A stretch of 64,000 bases of DNA from Luteimicrobium sp042670205 (GTDB taxonomy: Bacteria > Actinomycetota > Actinomycetes > Actinomycetales > Cellulomonadaceae). The translations under genes and the position numbers were made by a program. Positions 8,686-17,315 of the stretch are shown piece after piece; position 1 is the stretch's first letter; the number at the start of each line of letters is the position of its first letter. Under the pieces are notes generated by a model. The model was not told the DNA's origin, made no database searches, and saw nothing but the letters and a program-made list of their open reading frames with translations. Location of the stretch: positions 26,013 to 90,012 of the forward strand of contig NZ_JBHUWD010000011.1 of NCBI RefSeq assembly GCF_042670205.1. The letters run 5' to 3'.

Positions 8686-9959
8686 CCGCGCCGGCGCCCG
8701 TGAGCACCACCGCCGGGTTCGCGGAGCCCCGCACGTTCGTGCCGGGAGCGTGGATCGCCGCGTTCGCGACCGCGTGGTTCGGCGTGTGGATGGCCCAGCT
8801 CACGCCCATCCAGCTCCTGCTGCCCCAGCAGGTCGACGACATCATCGACCCCATCGACTGGGTCGCGTCGGTGCGCGGGTTCGGCATCGTGTCGGCGATC
8901 GCCGGCGTCTGCGCGCTCGTCGCCTACCCGCTCGCGGGGGCGCTCTCGGACCGGACGACGTCCCGCTTCGGCCGGCGGCGCCCCTGGATCGCGGGCGGCG
9001 CGGTGCTGTTCGCCGCCGCGCTCGTCCTCCTGTCCGTCCAGCACACGATCGTCGGCGTCGCGGTGTGGTGGTCGCTGACGCTCGTCGGCTTCTGCGTCCT
9101 CACGGCCGCGCTCACCGCGACCATCAGCGACCGCGTGCCCGTCGACCAGCGGGGCACGGTGTCCGGGTGGATGTCCGCGCCGCAGGCCCTCGGGATCCTC
9201 GTCGGCGTCGCGCTCGTCGCCCTCCTCGCCCTGAGCCAGGTCGCCGGGTACGCGCTCGTCGCCGTGGTCCTCCTCGTGTGCGTGGTCCCGTTCCTGCTGC
9301 GCCTCGAGGACCCGCCGCTCGCACCGGGCTCGGTCCCTCCCCTCTCGCTGCGCACGATCGTCACCGGGTTCTGGATCAGCCCGCGCGACCACCCCGACTT
9401 CGCGTGGACGCTCACGAGCCGCATCCTCGTCATGACGGGCAACGGCTTCGGCACGGTCCTGCTGCTGTACTTCCTCGAGTACGGCCCGATGCACCAGAGC
9501 AAGGACGACGCCGAGAACGGGCTGCTGCTCCTGACGCTCGTCTACATGGTGTTCGTGATCGTCGCCGCGCTCGTGCTCGGGCGCCTGTCCGACCGGCTCG
9601 GGCGCCGCAAGGTGATGGTCGTCGTGTGCGCCGCCCTGCAGGGCCTGGCGGCGCTGCTGCTCGCGTTCGTGCCCGTGTTCGCGGTCGCGCTCGTCGGGGC
9701 CGCGCTGCTCGGCTTCGGCTTCGGGGCGTTCCTGTCCGTCGACCAGGCGCTCGCCACCCAGGTGCTCCCGAGCGCCGCCGACCGCGGCAAGGACCTCGGC
9801 ATCATGAACGTCGCCTACGCCGTCCCGCAGGCCCTCGCGCCCCTCGTGGGCGGCTGGCTCGTGGCCCAGACCCACAGCTTCACCCCGCTGTTCCTCGCGG
9901 CCGGGATCCTGGCCATCGGCGGCGCGTTCGCGGTCGCCCCCGTGAGGAGCGTGCGATGA
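8682..9959 (+). CDS. MFS transporter
   Basis: 425 residues with about 12 membrane segments in two six-helix halves. Between helices 2 and 3 lies GALSDRTTSRFGRRRPW (the MFS DRxGRR loop), repeated in the second half as GRLSDRLGRRK. The N-half has a DRVPVDQRGTVSGWM motif. The substrate is not evident; the closest recalled families are GPH/drug-type MFS carriers. It starts in an ATGA overlap with the TetR gene and ends in an ATGA overlap with the PLP enzyme gene, so the transporter is probably translated with the enzyme and moves its substrate or product. Confidence 0.88.
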   Translation: MTAPAPVSTTAGFAEPRTFVPGAWIAAFATAWFGVWMAQLTPIQLLLPQQVDDIIDPIDWVASVRGFGIVSAIAGVCALVAYPLAGALSDRTTSRFGRRRPWIAGGAVLFAAALVLLSVQHTIVGVAVWWSLTLVGFCVLTAALTATISDRVPVDQRGTVSGWMSAPQALGILVGVALVALLALSQVAGYALVAVVLLVCVVPFLLRLEDPPLAPGSVPPLSLRTIVTGFWISPRDHPDFAWTLTSRILVMTGNGFGTVLLLYFLEYGPMHQSKDDAENGLLLLTLVYMVFVIVAALVLGRLSDRLGRRKVMVVVCAALQGLAALLLAFVPVFAVALVGAALLGFGFGAFLSVDQALATQVLPSAADRGKDLGIMNVAYAVPQALAPLVGGWLVAQTHSFTPLFLAAGILAIGGAFAVAPVRSVR

Positions 9960-11308
9960 GCCCCCTGCCCCCGCTGCCGACCGGCGCCCCCACGACCGTG
10001 GGCCGGCCCGCCTCCGCACCCTGGGCGACCCCGGCGTCGTACTGGCCGGCTCTGACCGCCGCGACCTCCGCGCTCGACCCTCCGTACGCGACCCTCGACC
10101 TGCGCGCGCTCGCGCACAACGCGCACGACATGCTGCGCCGCGCGGACGGGATGCCGATCCGGGTCGCGTCGAAGTCGGTCCGGACGCGCGCCGTGCTCGA
10201 CGCCGTGCTCGCGCTCGACGGGTACGCCGGGATCCTCGCGTACACGCTCCCCGAAGCGCTCTGGCTGGCCTCCGAGCCGGACCCGGCCGATCCGGCGGGC
10301 GGCGGGAGCGGCGTGACGGACGTCGTCGTCGGCTACCCGACGGCCGACCGCGGGGCGCTGCGCCGCCTGGTGAGCGACCGTGAGCTCGCCTCCCGCGTCA
10401 CGATCATGGTCGACGACGTCGCCCAGCTCGACCTCGTCGACGCCGTCGCCCGGCCGGGCGAGCGCGAGGAGGTGCGGGTGTGCCTCGAGCTCGACGCGTC
10501 CTACGACCTGCCGGGGCTGAGCGCGCTCGCGGGCGCCGCGGCGCACGTCGGGGTGTTCCGCTCCCCCGTGCACTCGCCCGAGCGGGCCCAGGCCCTCGCC
10601 CGCCTCGTCGCCGAGCGGCCCGGGTTCCGGCTCGTCGGCGTCATGGCGTACGAGGCGCAGATCGCCGGGCTCGCGAACGCGACGCCCGGTCGCGCGGCCC
10701 GCTCCGCCGTCGTGCGGCGGCTGCAGGCGCTGTCCGGTTCGGAGCTGCTCGCACGGCGCGGGGCGGCCGTCGCCGCCGTGCGCCAGGTCGCCGACCTCGA
10801 GTTCGTCAACGGCGGCGGCACCGGCTCGCTCGAGACGACATCCGCCGACCCCGCGGTCACGGAGGTCGCCGCCGGCAGCGGGCTGTTCGGCCCGCACCTG
10901 TTCGACAACTACGCGCAGTTCACGCCCGCACCGGCGGTCGCGTTCGCCCTGTCGGTCGTGCGCAACCCCGCGCCCGGCGTCGCGACGCTCCTCGGCGGCG
11001 GCTGGGTCGCGTCCGGGCCGCCCGCCGCGGACCGCCTGCCGCGCGTCGTGTGGCCCGAGGGCACCCGGTACGTCGGCAACGAGGCCGCGGGCGAGGTCCA
11101 GACCCCGCTCCGCGGCCCCGGCGCCGCGGACCTGAGGCCAGGCGACCGTGCCTGGCTGCGCCACACGAAGGCCGGCGAGATCGCCGAGCACGTGGACGAG
11201 CTCGTGGTCGTCGGCTCCCCCGGCGACCACCCGTACGACCCCGAGGGCCCCGCGACGGTCCTCGGCTCCGTCCCGACCTACCGGGGCGAACGAAAGGTGT
11301 TCCTGTGA
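9956..11308 (+). CDS. Alanine-racemase/D-threonine-aldolase-like PLP enzyme (amino acid deaminase/aldolase)
   Basis: 450 residues. A fold-type III PLP barrel is indicated by ATLDLRALAHNAHDML and RVASKSVRTRAVLDAV, where Lys73 is the likely Schiff-base lysine. EFVNGGGTGSLETTS is the probable phosphate-binding loop, and a C-terminal beta domain contains NEAAGEVQTPL. The family is known from D-threonine aldolase and D-serine dehydratase, which act on D-amino acids; the real substrate here is unknown. Gene order TetR, MFS, this enzyme, lactone-oxidase-like flavoenzyme is one I recall from other actinobacteria, which argues for one pathway. Confidence 0.82.
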   Translation: MSPLPPLPTGAPTTVGRPASAPWATPASYWPALTAATSALDPPYATLDLRALAHNAHDMLRRADGMPIRVASKSVRTRAVLDAVLALDGYAGILAYTLPEALWLASEPDPADPAGGGSGVTDVVVGYPTADRGALRRLVSDRELASRVTIMVDDVAQLDLVDAVARPGEREEVRVCLELDASYDLPGLSALAGAAAHVGVFRSPVHSPERAQALARLVAERPGFRLVGVMAYEAQIAGLANATPGRAARSAVVRRLQALSGSELLARRGAAVAAVRQVADLEFVNGGGTGSLETTSADPAVTEVAAGSGLFGPHLFDNYAQFTPAPAVAFALSVVRNPAPGVATLLGGGWVASGPPAADRLPRVVWPEGTRYVGNEAAGEVQTPLRGPGAADLRPGDRAWLRHTKAGEIAEHVDELVVVGSPGDHPYDPEGPATVLGSVPTYRGERKVFL

Positions 11309-12705
11309 CGAACGAGACGACGGCAGGCGAGCACGCCTCGGACGCCGCCGCACCCCGCGGGACCGGCCCCGCGCCCGCGCCGAGCACGCCCCCGTGGCGC
11401 CCGGCCCCCGCCTGGCAGAACTGGGGCCACAACCAGTCGGTCGTGCCCCGCGGCGTCGCTCGCCCCGGCTCCGAGGACGACCTCCGCAGCGTCCTCGAGG
11501 CGGCCCAGCACGCGGGCCTGACGGTCAAGCCGGTCGGCTCGGGCCACTCGTTCACCGGCATCGCCGTCGCACCGGGCGTCCAGCTCGACCTCACCGGGCT
11601 GGCCGGGCTGCGCGCCGTCGACACGGCGACCGCGCAGGTCACGCTCGGCGCAGGGACGCGCCTGTACGAGATCCCCGGCCTCCTCGCGCCCTACGGGCTC
11701 GCGATGCCCAACCTCGGCGACATCGACCGCCAGACCATCTCGGGCGCTGTCTCGACCGGGACCCACGGCACCGGCGCCGGGTTCGGCGGGCTCGCCACGC
11801 AGATCGTGCGGGTGCGCCTGCTCACCGCCGACGGCCGCCTGCTCACCGTGAGCGCCGACGAGAACCCGCAGTACTGGGGCGCCGTCCAGGTCGGGCTGGG
11901 CGCGCTCGGCATCCTCACCGAGATCACGCTCCAGTGCGTGCCGCAGTTCGCGCTGCACGCCGTCGAGGCGCCCGCGCCATTCACGCAGGTCCTCGAGGAG
12001 TGGGACGCGCGCTGCGCGTCGGCCGACCACTTCGAGTTCTACTGGTTCCCCGGCACGGACGTCGCCTCCACCAAGACGAACACGCGCCTGCCCGGTGACG
12101 CCCCGCTCTCCCCCGTGCCGCGCCTCAGCGGCTGGGTCGACGACGAGCTCCTCGCCAACGGTCTGTACCGAGCGATCTGCGCCCTCGGGACCCGGGCGCG
12201 CAGCGTCGTGCCGGTCGCGAACAAGGTCGCGTCGCGGCTCATGGCCCGCCGCGAGTACACCGACCTGTCGTACCGGGTGTTCGCGACCTCGCGGACCGTC
12301 CGGTTCCGCGAGATGGAGTTCGCGGTGCCGTGCGAGGCGGTGCCGACGGTCGTACGCGAGCTCGACGCGATGATCCGCGCGAAGGACCTGCGCGTCTCGT
12401 TCCCCGTCGAGGTCCGCGCCGCGGCGGCCGACGACCTGTGGCTCTCGACGGCGCACGGCCGGGACACCGGCTACGTCGCGATCCACCGCTACTTCCGCGA
12501 GGACTTCCACCGCTACTTCACCGCGGCGCAGGACATCTTCCGCGCGCACGGCGGCCGTCCCCACTGGGGCAAGCTGCACTTCCTCGGCGCCGACGCGTTC
12601 GCGGAGCTGTACCCGCGCTTCGACGACTTCGTGCGGGTGCGCGACGAGCTCGACCCCGACCGCCTGTTCGCGAACCCGTACCTCACGCACGTCCTGGGCT
12701 CCTGA
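11305..12705 (+). CDS. D-arabinono-1,4-lactone oxidase-type FAD enzyme
   Basis: 466 residues from GTG 11305, with AAAGG 7 nt upstream and a GTGA overlap with the preceding gene. The N-terminal FAD-binding PP-loop reads KPVGSGHSFTGIAV (about 75-88), where the His of GSGHS is the residue that carries covalent FAD in related aldonolactone oxidases. It is followed by DIDRQTISGAVSTGTHGTG and a C-terminal ALO domain ending HWGKLHF...YPRFDDFVRVRDELDP. It would oxidise a sugar lactone or alditol with oxygen or another acceptor. Last gene of the four-gene operon. Confidence 0.85.
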   Translation: MTNETTAGEHASDAAAPRGTGPAPAPSTPPWRPAPAWQNWGHNQSVVPRGVARPGSEDDLRSVLEAAQHAGLTVKPVGSGHSFTGIAVAPGVQLDLTGLAGLRAVDTATAQVTLGAGTRLYEIPGLLAPYGLAMPNLGDIDRQTISGAVSTGTHGTGAGFGGLATQIVRVRLLTADGRLLTVSADENPQYWGAVQVGLGALGILTEITLQCVPQFALHAVEAPAPFTQVLEEWDARCASADHFEFYWFPGTDVASTKTNTRLPGDAPLSPVPRLSGWVDDELLANGLYRAICALGTRARSVVPVANKVASRLMARREYTDLSYRVFATSRTVRFREMEFAVPCEAVPTVVRELDAMIRAKDLRVSFPVEVRAAAADDLWLSTAHGRDTGYVAIHRYFREDFHRYFTAAQDIFRAHGGRPHWGKLHFLGADAFAELYPRFDDFVRVRDELDPDRLFANPYLTHVLGS

Positions 12706-12737
12706 CCGGCGCACCGCACACGACCGGCCGGAAGGGG

Positions 12738-12788
12738 GACGACGGCGCGGCGCACCCGGAGGAGAACCGGGGACGCCGCGCCGTCGTC
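12738..12788. terminator. Bidirectional terminator hairpin
   Basis: A perfect 15-bp stem (12738-12752 with 12774-12788; GACGACGGCGCGGCG and its complement) with a 21-nt loop, lying between the end of the oxidase operon and the end of the convergent DUF4097 gene. Confidence 0.7.
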
Positions 12789-12801
12789 GCGCGAGCGACC
12801 T

Positions 12802-13464
12802 TCAGAGGCTGCTGGCCGTGATGTCACCGAGCGCCGTCGTCGCGCGGATCGTGAGCTCGGCCTCGCCCGTGCTGCGGAGCGCGTTGCTGATCCGGCCGAG
12901 CGCGGTGCCGGCGTCGAGCGAGGCGGACACGCCGGTTGCGACGCCGATCGTGATGCTCCCGGCCTGCGTGGTGAGCGCGAGCGAGCCGCGCGTCGCCTCG
13001 TCGACGCGCAGGTCGCCCTTGGCCGTGCTGAGCTCGCCCGAGCCCGTCAGGCGGCCGACCGTCACGTCACCCGCCTGGATCGCGAGCCGGGCGTCGGCGG
13101 CCTCGTCGAGCTTGACGGGCCCCTGGGCGGCCTTGACCGTCACGTCGCCGAGCCGGCCGACGCCGCGGACGTCGAGCGCCGCGCCCTTCGCCTCCACCGA
13201 CGAGCCGGCAGGGAGCTGGACCGTCACCTCGACAGCACCGGACGGGCCCAGGAGCTCGTGCTCGACCGGCAGGGCCACGCGCAGCACGCCACCCTCGAAC
13301 GAGACGATCACCCGCTCCGCCGCCTTGACGTCGCGGCCCTTCGACGGGTTCGCCGGCCGGACGTCGACCGTGGTGTCCGCCCGGTCGGCGGCGATGAGCC
13401 GGAGCGCGCCGGCCGGGATGTCGAGGACGGCGGAGACGGGGGCGGTGGTGTCGAACTTCTGCAT
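12802..13464 (-). CDS. DUF4097-family beta-strand repeat protein
   Basis: 220 residues from ATG 13464, with AAGGAG about 9 nt upstream. The product is almost entirely short alternating strands of the DUF4097 type (for example VSAVLDIPAGALRLIAADRADTT, then repeated GDVTVKAAQGPVKLD-like turns), predicting a beta-solenoid. There is no signal peptide or membrane helix, so it should be cytoplasmic. It is divergent from the HTH regulator at 13686 with an unusually long 221-bp spacer full of repeated motifs, suggesting that regulator controls it. Biological role unknown. Confidence 0.75.
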   Translation of the reverse strand: MQKFDTTAPVSAVLDIPAGALRLIAADRADTTVDVRPANPSKGRDVKAAERVIVSFEGGVLRVALPVEHELLGPSGAVEVTVQLPAGSSVEAKGAALDVRGVGRLGDVTVKAAQGPVKLDEAADARLAIQAGDVTVGRLTGSGELSTAKGDLRVDEATRGSLALTTQAGSITIGVATGVSASLDAGTALGRISNALRSTGEAELTIRATTALGDITASSL

Positions 13465-13506
13465 CGTGCTCACTCCTTCAAGGTGGTTTCCGATGCCTCG
13501 AACGCT

Positions 13507-13635
13507 ACGTTGCGTTCGCTCATGGGGCAATGCTCGATTCATGAGAACCAAGGCATCGGCGCAGCTCAGAGCCGGTATTTCGTTGCAACCGGCTGACTTC
13601 TAACGCAACAGGACGACCGAAGCGTCGTTGCAATG
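13507..13635. promoter_or_regulatory. Repeated GTTGC operator-like motifs in a divergent promoter region
   Basis: GTTGCGTT (13509-13516), GTTGCAAC (13582-13589, palindromic), AACGCAAC (13602-13609, the inverse of the first) and GTTGCAAT (13627-13634) recur within 126 bp. The second is nested in an inverted repeat AGCCGGT (13570-13576)/ACCGGCT (13588-13594). The spacing suggests several binding sites for one regulator, most likely the HTH protein encoded next door. Confidence 0.55.
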
Positions 13636-13685
13636 ACTGAGATCGAACGCTATGCTCGCGGCCATCGACGACGAAGGAGCACACG

Positions 13686-14477
13686 ATGCCCGGAGGCAGG
13701 CTCACCCAGCGCGACCGTCAGCAGATCGCCGTCGGCCTCGCCGACGGACTCGCGTACGCGGAGATCGCGCGGCGCCTCGACCGCCCCACCTCGACCGTCA
13801 CGCGCGAGGTGATGCGCAACGGCGGACCGACGGCGTACCGCGCCGACGTCGCCCACCGCGCGACCGAGCGCCGCGCCCACCGCCCCCGCCAGGCCGCGCC
13901 GCGGCCGCGCCCGGCGCCGCGCCCCGTCCAGGGGCGGGACCCGCAGGCGGTGCGCGCGTACGAGGAGACGTTCACCGGGTTGCTCGAGCAGTCGGGCCTG
14001 CCGGCGATGACGGCCCGCGTCCTGACCTGCCTCTACACGACGGACGCCGGCAGCCTGACCGCGGCCGAGCTCGTCCGCCGCCTCCAGGTCAGCCCGGCGT
14101 CCGTCTCGAAGGCGATCGCGTTCCTCGAGCGTCAGGGCCTGGTCCGGCGTGAGCGTGACGAGGGACGGCGCGAGCGCTACGTCGTCGACGACGACGTCTG
14201 GTACCAGTCGACCGTCGCGGGCGCCCGGTCCAACCTCCAGCTCGCGGCGACGGCGCGGGAGGGCGTGCACGTGCTCGGCGCCGGCACCCCCGCGGCCGTC
14301 CGGCTCGAGGGCATCGCGCGCTTCGTCGACTTCGTGGGCGAGAGCATCGCGCGGGCTGCGGAGCAGGCGCGCGAGATCCTCCACACCTCGCCCGCGCCAG
14401 GTCCGGCGGGCCGCATCGCGGACGACGGCGGCGGCGCTCCCGAGGGCGCCATCACGGGCGACGACGGCCCGGGCTAG
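13686..14477 (+). CDS. Two-domain regulator: IS30-like HTH fused to a MarR/GbsR-like winged helix
   Basis: 263 residues. Residues 5-60 (LTQRDRQQIAVGLADGLAYA, then EIARRLDRPTSTVTREVMRN) resemble the helix-turn-helix at the N-terminus of IS30-type transposases (HTH_38). After a basic Pro/Arg linker comes a MarR/GbsR-like domain (about 90-170): LTAAELVRRLQVSPASVSKAIAFLERQGLVRRERDEGRRERY. The tail is helical, then disordered. There is no transposase catalytic domain, so this is a regulator and not an insertion sequence. Its stop shares a CTAG with the stop of convergent tyrA. Confidence 0.75.
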   Translation: MPGGRLTQRDRQQIAVGLADGLAYAEIARRLDRPTSTVTREVMRNGGPTAYRADVAHRATERRAHRPRQAAPRPRPAPRPVQGRDPQAVRAYEETFTGLLEQSGLPAMTARVLTCLYTTDAGSLTAAELVRRLQVSPASVSKAIAFLERQGLVRRERDEGRRERYVVDDDVWYQSTVAGARSNLQLAATAREGVHVLGAGTPAAVRLEGIARFVDFVGESIARAAEQAREILHTSPAPGPAGRIADDGGGAPEGAITGDDGPG

Positions 14478-15523
14478 GCCTCGGGCAGCGCCGGCGCCGT
14501 GAGGACGAGGCGGTCGGTCCCGACGCGCGCGACCACGGCACCGGCCTCACCGAGAGCCGTGAGGCGCTCCCGCCAGCCGTCTCCGTCGAGCGCGACGGTC
14601 ACGGTCTGCGTCGGGCCCCCGGGCACGCCCGCCGACGACGCGAGCTCCGCGCGGACCGGGTCGGCCGCGTCGAAGAACGCCGTCACCGCGGCGGCGTCTC
14701 CGGACTCCAGCGCGTCGGCCAGGGCCGCGAGGTGGTCTGCCGCGGCCCGGAGCGCGGGCACGACGGCGCCGGCGTTCCCCGCGACCATGGCCTGCGTGCG
14801 GCGGGGGTCCGTGCGGGCGACGCGCGTGCCGTCGCGGAACGAGCCCGCGGCGAGCCCGAGCGCGAGCCGGCGCTCGCCGGCCGTCGTCGTGAGGTTGAGG
14901 AGCTCGGTCGCGAGCGCGTGCGGCACGTGCGAGACGAGCGCGACCGCCGCGTCGTGGCTGGCGTCGTCCATCACGCGCGCCACCCCGCGCAACGGTCCTG
15001 TGACCAGCGCGAGGACCCGCACCAGGTGGGTGGCGTCCGTCGTCGGGGCGACCGTGACGGCCCACGGGCAGCCCGGGAGCAGGTCGTCGCTGGACGCGGC
15101 GAACCCGGACTCCTCGGTGCCCGCCATCGGGTGCGCGCCGACGTACCGCTCCCCCAGGCCCGCGGCGTCGACCACCGCGCGCACGGGTGCCTTGACGCTG
15201 CCGACGTCGGTGAGGACGGGCAGCGGACCGCCGTCGGCCACGAGGCGCGGGAGCTCCGACGCGAGCTCCGCGAGCACCGCGGGCAGCGCCGCGAGCGGCG
15301 GGGCGAGGACCAGGACGTCAGGGCGCTCGACGAGCACCTCCGCGGCAGTCCCGACAGTCCGGACGCCCGCGTCCCAGGCCACGGCGCGCGTCGCGCCGTC
15401 GGGGTCGGTCGCGACGACGTCCACCCCGGCCGCGACGAGCGTGCGGGCCACGGAGCCACCGATCAGCCCGAGCCCGACGAGCCCGACGCGCACGACGGAC
15501 AGCGGCGCCTCCCGCCCCGTCAC
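14474..15523 (-). CDS. tyrA: Prephenate dehydrogenase
   Basis: 349 residues from GTG 15523, in a GTGA overlap with pheA. It converts prephenate to 4-hydroxyphenylpyruvate with NAD(P) for tyrosine synthesis. The Rossmann motif VGLVGLGLIGGSVARTL (about 12-28) is followed by ATDPDG and LTDVGSVKAPV, then the prephenate-binding AHPMAGTEESGFAAS (His of HPMAG) and SHVPHALATELL. A C-terminal extension of about 60 residues may be a regulatory domain. Last gene of the vanW-pheA-tyrA operon. Its TAG stop shares the CTAG at 14474-14477 with the convergent regulator. Confidence 0.92.
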   Translation of the reverse strand: MTGREAPLSVVRVGLVGLGLIGGSVARTLVAAGVDVVATDPDGATRAVAWDAGVRTVGTAAEVLVERPDVLVLAPPLAALPAVLAELASELPRLVADGGPLPVLTDVGSVKAPVRAVVDAAGLGERYVGAHPMAGTEESGFAASSDDLLPGCPWAVTVAPTTDATHLVRVLALVTGPLRGVARVMDDASHDAAVALVSHVPHALATELLNLTTTAGERRLALGLAAGSFRDGTRVARTDPRRTQAMVAGNAGAVVPALRAAADHLAALADALESGDAAAVTAFFDAADPVRAELASSAGVPGGPTQTVTVALDGDGWRERLTALGEAGAVVARVGTDRLVLTAPALPEA

Positions 15524-16437
15524 CACAGCAGCTCCCGGCCGAGGTCGACCGGAGCCGCGGTGCCGTCGACCGACCCCGACGGGACGTGGTCCAGGTCGAG
15601 GACGACGGCGCGGTCGGCGCGCTCCGGGAAGGCGGCGAGCGTCTTGAGGAGGTGGCCCTCGTCGAGCAGGCCCTGCAGGACGGCACGGAGGGCGGGGTCG
15701 ACGGGCGCCGCGTCGACGGTGAGGACGAACACGTAGCGGCCGGCGACCTTGAGCGGGCGGGTGATGAGGCTCGACAGGTTGAGCCCGCCCGCGCCGAAAG
15801 CCGCGAGGATCCGCGCGAGCACGCCCGGCCCCGCGACGACGGGCGTCACGGCGAGCATGGTCCGCCAGCGTGCACCGTGGGCGTCGCGGGCGGCGTCGAG
15901 CGCCTCCCGGGCGTCGTCGCGGCGCGCCAGGAGGAGGAACTGGGTCCGTGCGCCCGCGAAGTCCTGGACGTCGCGCTCGTACGTCTCGAGCCCGTAGAGC
16001 TCGCCGCACAGGCGGGGGCCGAGCGCGACCTGGTGAGGCGTCGCGTCACGGCACGCGGCGGCGTTCGACGCCGCGGGCACCGGGGTGAGCCCGGTCCGGG
16101 CCACGAACTGCTGGCACTGCGCGAGCCCGTGCGGGTGCGCCGAGACCTCGGTCAGCTCGCCGGCCCCGGGCCGCACGAACGCGTCGAACGCGATCTGCAG
16201 GACGGCCTCGTCGATGCCGACCACGTCGTCGGACGCGAGCAGCGCGTCGAGCGACGGCACCACGTAGCCCTCGACGGTGTTCTCGATCGCGACGACGCCA
16301 CGGTCGACGCTCCCGTCCTGGACGGCGCGGTAGACGTCCTGGACGGTGGGCAGCGCGACCGGCGTCGTGCCCGGCCAGGCCAGCGCGGCCGCGTGCGTGA
16401 ACGTGCCCTCGGGGCCCAGGTAGGCGACCGTCGTCAT
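15520..16437 (-). CDS. pheA: Prephenate dehydratase
   Basis: 305 residues: a dehydratase domain (1-185) and a C-terminal ACT domain (about 200-280). MTTVAYLGPEGTFTHAAAL and VVAIENTVEGYVVPSLDAL are family signatures. It should convert prephenate to phenylpyruvate for phenylalanine synthesis. Two positions look non-canonical: the catalytic TRF motif reads TQF (ARTQFLLL, about residue 180), and the ACT-domain ESRP motif reads ITRP (SSLITRPLK). It overlaps both neighbours by 4 bases, so it is translationally coupled to the related gene upstream and to tyrA downstream. Confidence 0.85.
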   Translation of the reverse strand: MTTVAYLGPEGTFTHAAALAWPGTTPVALPTVQDVYRAVQDGSVDRGVVAIENTVEGYVVPSLDALLASDDVVGIDEAVLQIAFDAFVRPGAGELTEVSAHPHGLAQCQQFVARTGLTPVPAASNAAACRDATPHQVALGPRLCGELYGLETYERDVQDFAGARTQFLLLARRDDAREALDAARDAHGARWRTMLAVTPVVAGPGVLARILAAFGAGGLNLSSLITRPLKVAGRYVFVLTVDAAPVDPALRAVLQGLLDEGHLLKTLAAFPERADRAVVLDLDHVPSGSVDGTAAPVDLGRELLW

Positions 16438-17315
16438 GCGCGCACCGCCGCCTGGGCCCATCGGGGCGTCACGGCGACCGGGCCTGGCTCGAAGCCGGCC
16501 CCCGGCAGGACGGCGAGCACCCGGTGCGCGACCGAGCCCTCCTCGAGCTCCGCCGTCAGCGCGTCGAGGACGTCGCTCGACGGGCACGAGAACGAGCTGA
16601 AGAACACGTGCGGCCCGGCCTCGGAGCGGTGCGAGCGCAGATGCTGCAGGTCGATCCCCGCGTCCGCGATCACGCCCAGCGTGTGCTGCAGCGAGCCGCG
16701 GTGGTCGTCCCGCGGCCCGAACGCCAGCCAGACCTGGGCGGGCCGGTCGAACGGATCCGGACGGCGGTCCGCCGTCACGAGCCCGTACCAGAGGGGCGTC
16801 GGGTCGGCGAGCCGCTCCGACTCGGGCAGCTCGGCGAACCCGTCGGGGATCGCGGAGCGCTCGACCAGCAGCGTCCCCGCGGGACCGGCCAGGGCGATCC
16901 GCTCCGCGGCGGGCGTGCGGGTCGGCACGAGGCGCGGGCTCGCGCCGAGCGCGCGCAGGCGGTGCCGGCAGTCGCGCATCCCCGCCTCGTCGACGACGAC
17001 CGCGCCGGGCGGCGTCGTCGCCCGTGCGCCCGCGCGCCCGACCCACGCCCATTCGCGGGCGACGCCCACGCTGGCGGTGACGAGGACGTTCGCGGGCGCC
17101 GCGAGGAGCGCGCGCTCGAGCTCCGGCCCCGGCTGCTGCGGGTGGTCGAGGTACATGACGGCGGCCAGGTCCGCGAGCTGCGACACCGTGGACAGGGTCG
17201 TCGTCGTGCTGCCGAGGTCGAGGAGGTCACCCCCGTCGCCCCAGCCGACCGCGCGCGCCGCGGCGCGTGCGTGCGGCCCCGACTCCCTCTCGCTGCGCCC
17301 GAGCACGAGCGTCAC
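16434..17315 (-). CDS. Prephenate-dehydratase-like paralogue with ACT domain
   Basis: 293 residues from GTG 17315, preceded by GGAGGTGA. The two-lobed dehydratase layout (1-200) and a C-terminal ACT-type segment (FGPRDDHRGSLQHTLGVIAD, then AGIDLQHLRSHRSEAGPHVF, about 205-255) are visible. The family signatures are eroded: there is no IENxxEG motif, and TPLWYGLV stands where TRFVLV is expected. It is probably catalytically inactive, or changed in activity, and may be a regulatory partner of the PheA encoded next to it. Overlaps: GTGA with vanW, ATGA with pheA. Confidence 0.65.
   Translation of the reverse strand: MTLVLGRSERESGPHARAAARAVGWGDGGDLLDLGSTTTTLSTVSQLADLAAVMYLDHPQQPGPELERALLAAPANVLVTASVGVAREWAWVGRAGARATTPPGAVVVDEAGMRDCRHRLRALGASPRLVPTRTPAAERIALAGPAGTLLVERSAIPDGFAELPESERLADPTPLWYGLVTADRRPDPFDRPAQVWLAFGPRDDHRGSLQHTLGVIADAGIDLQHLRSHRSEAGPHVFFSSFSCPSSDVLDALTAELEEGSVAHRVLAVLPGAGFEPGPVAVTPRWAQAAVRA

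Noticed and set aside
13686..13870. Insertion sequence of the IS30 family
   Set aside because: Only the HTH head resembles IS30; no DDE domain or terminal inverted repeats are present.
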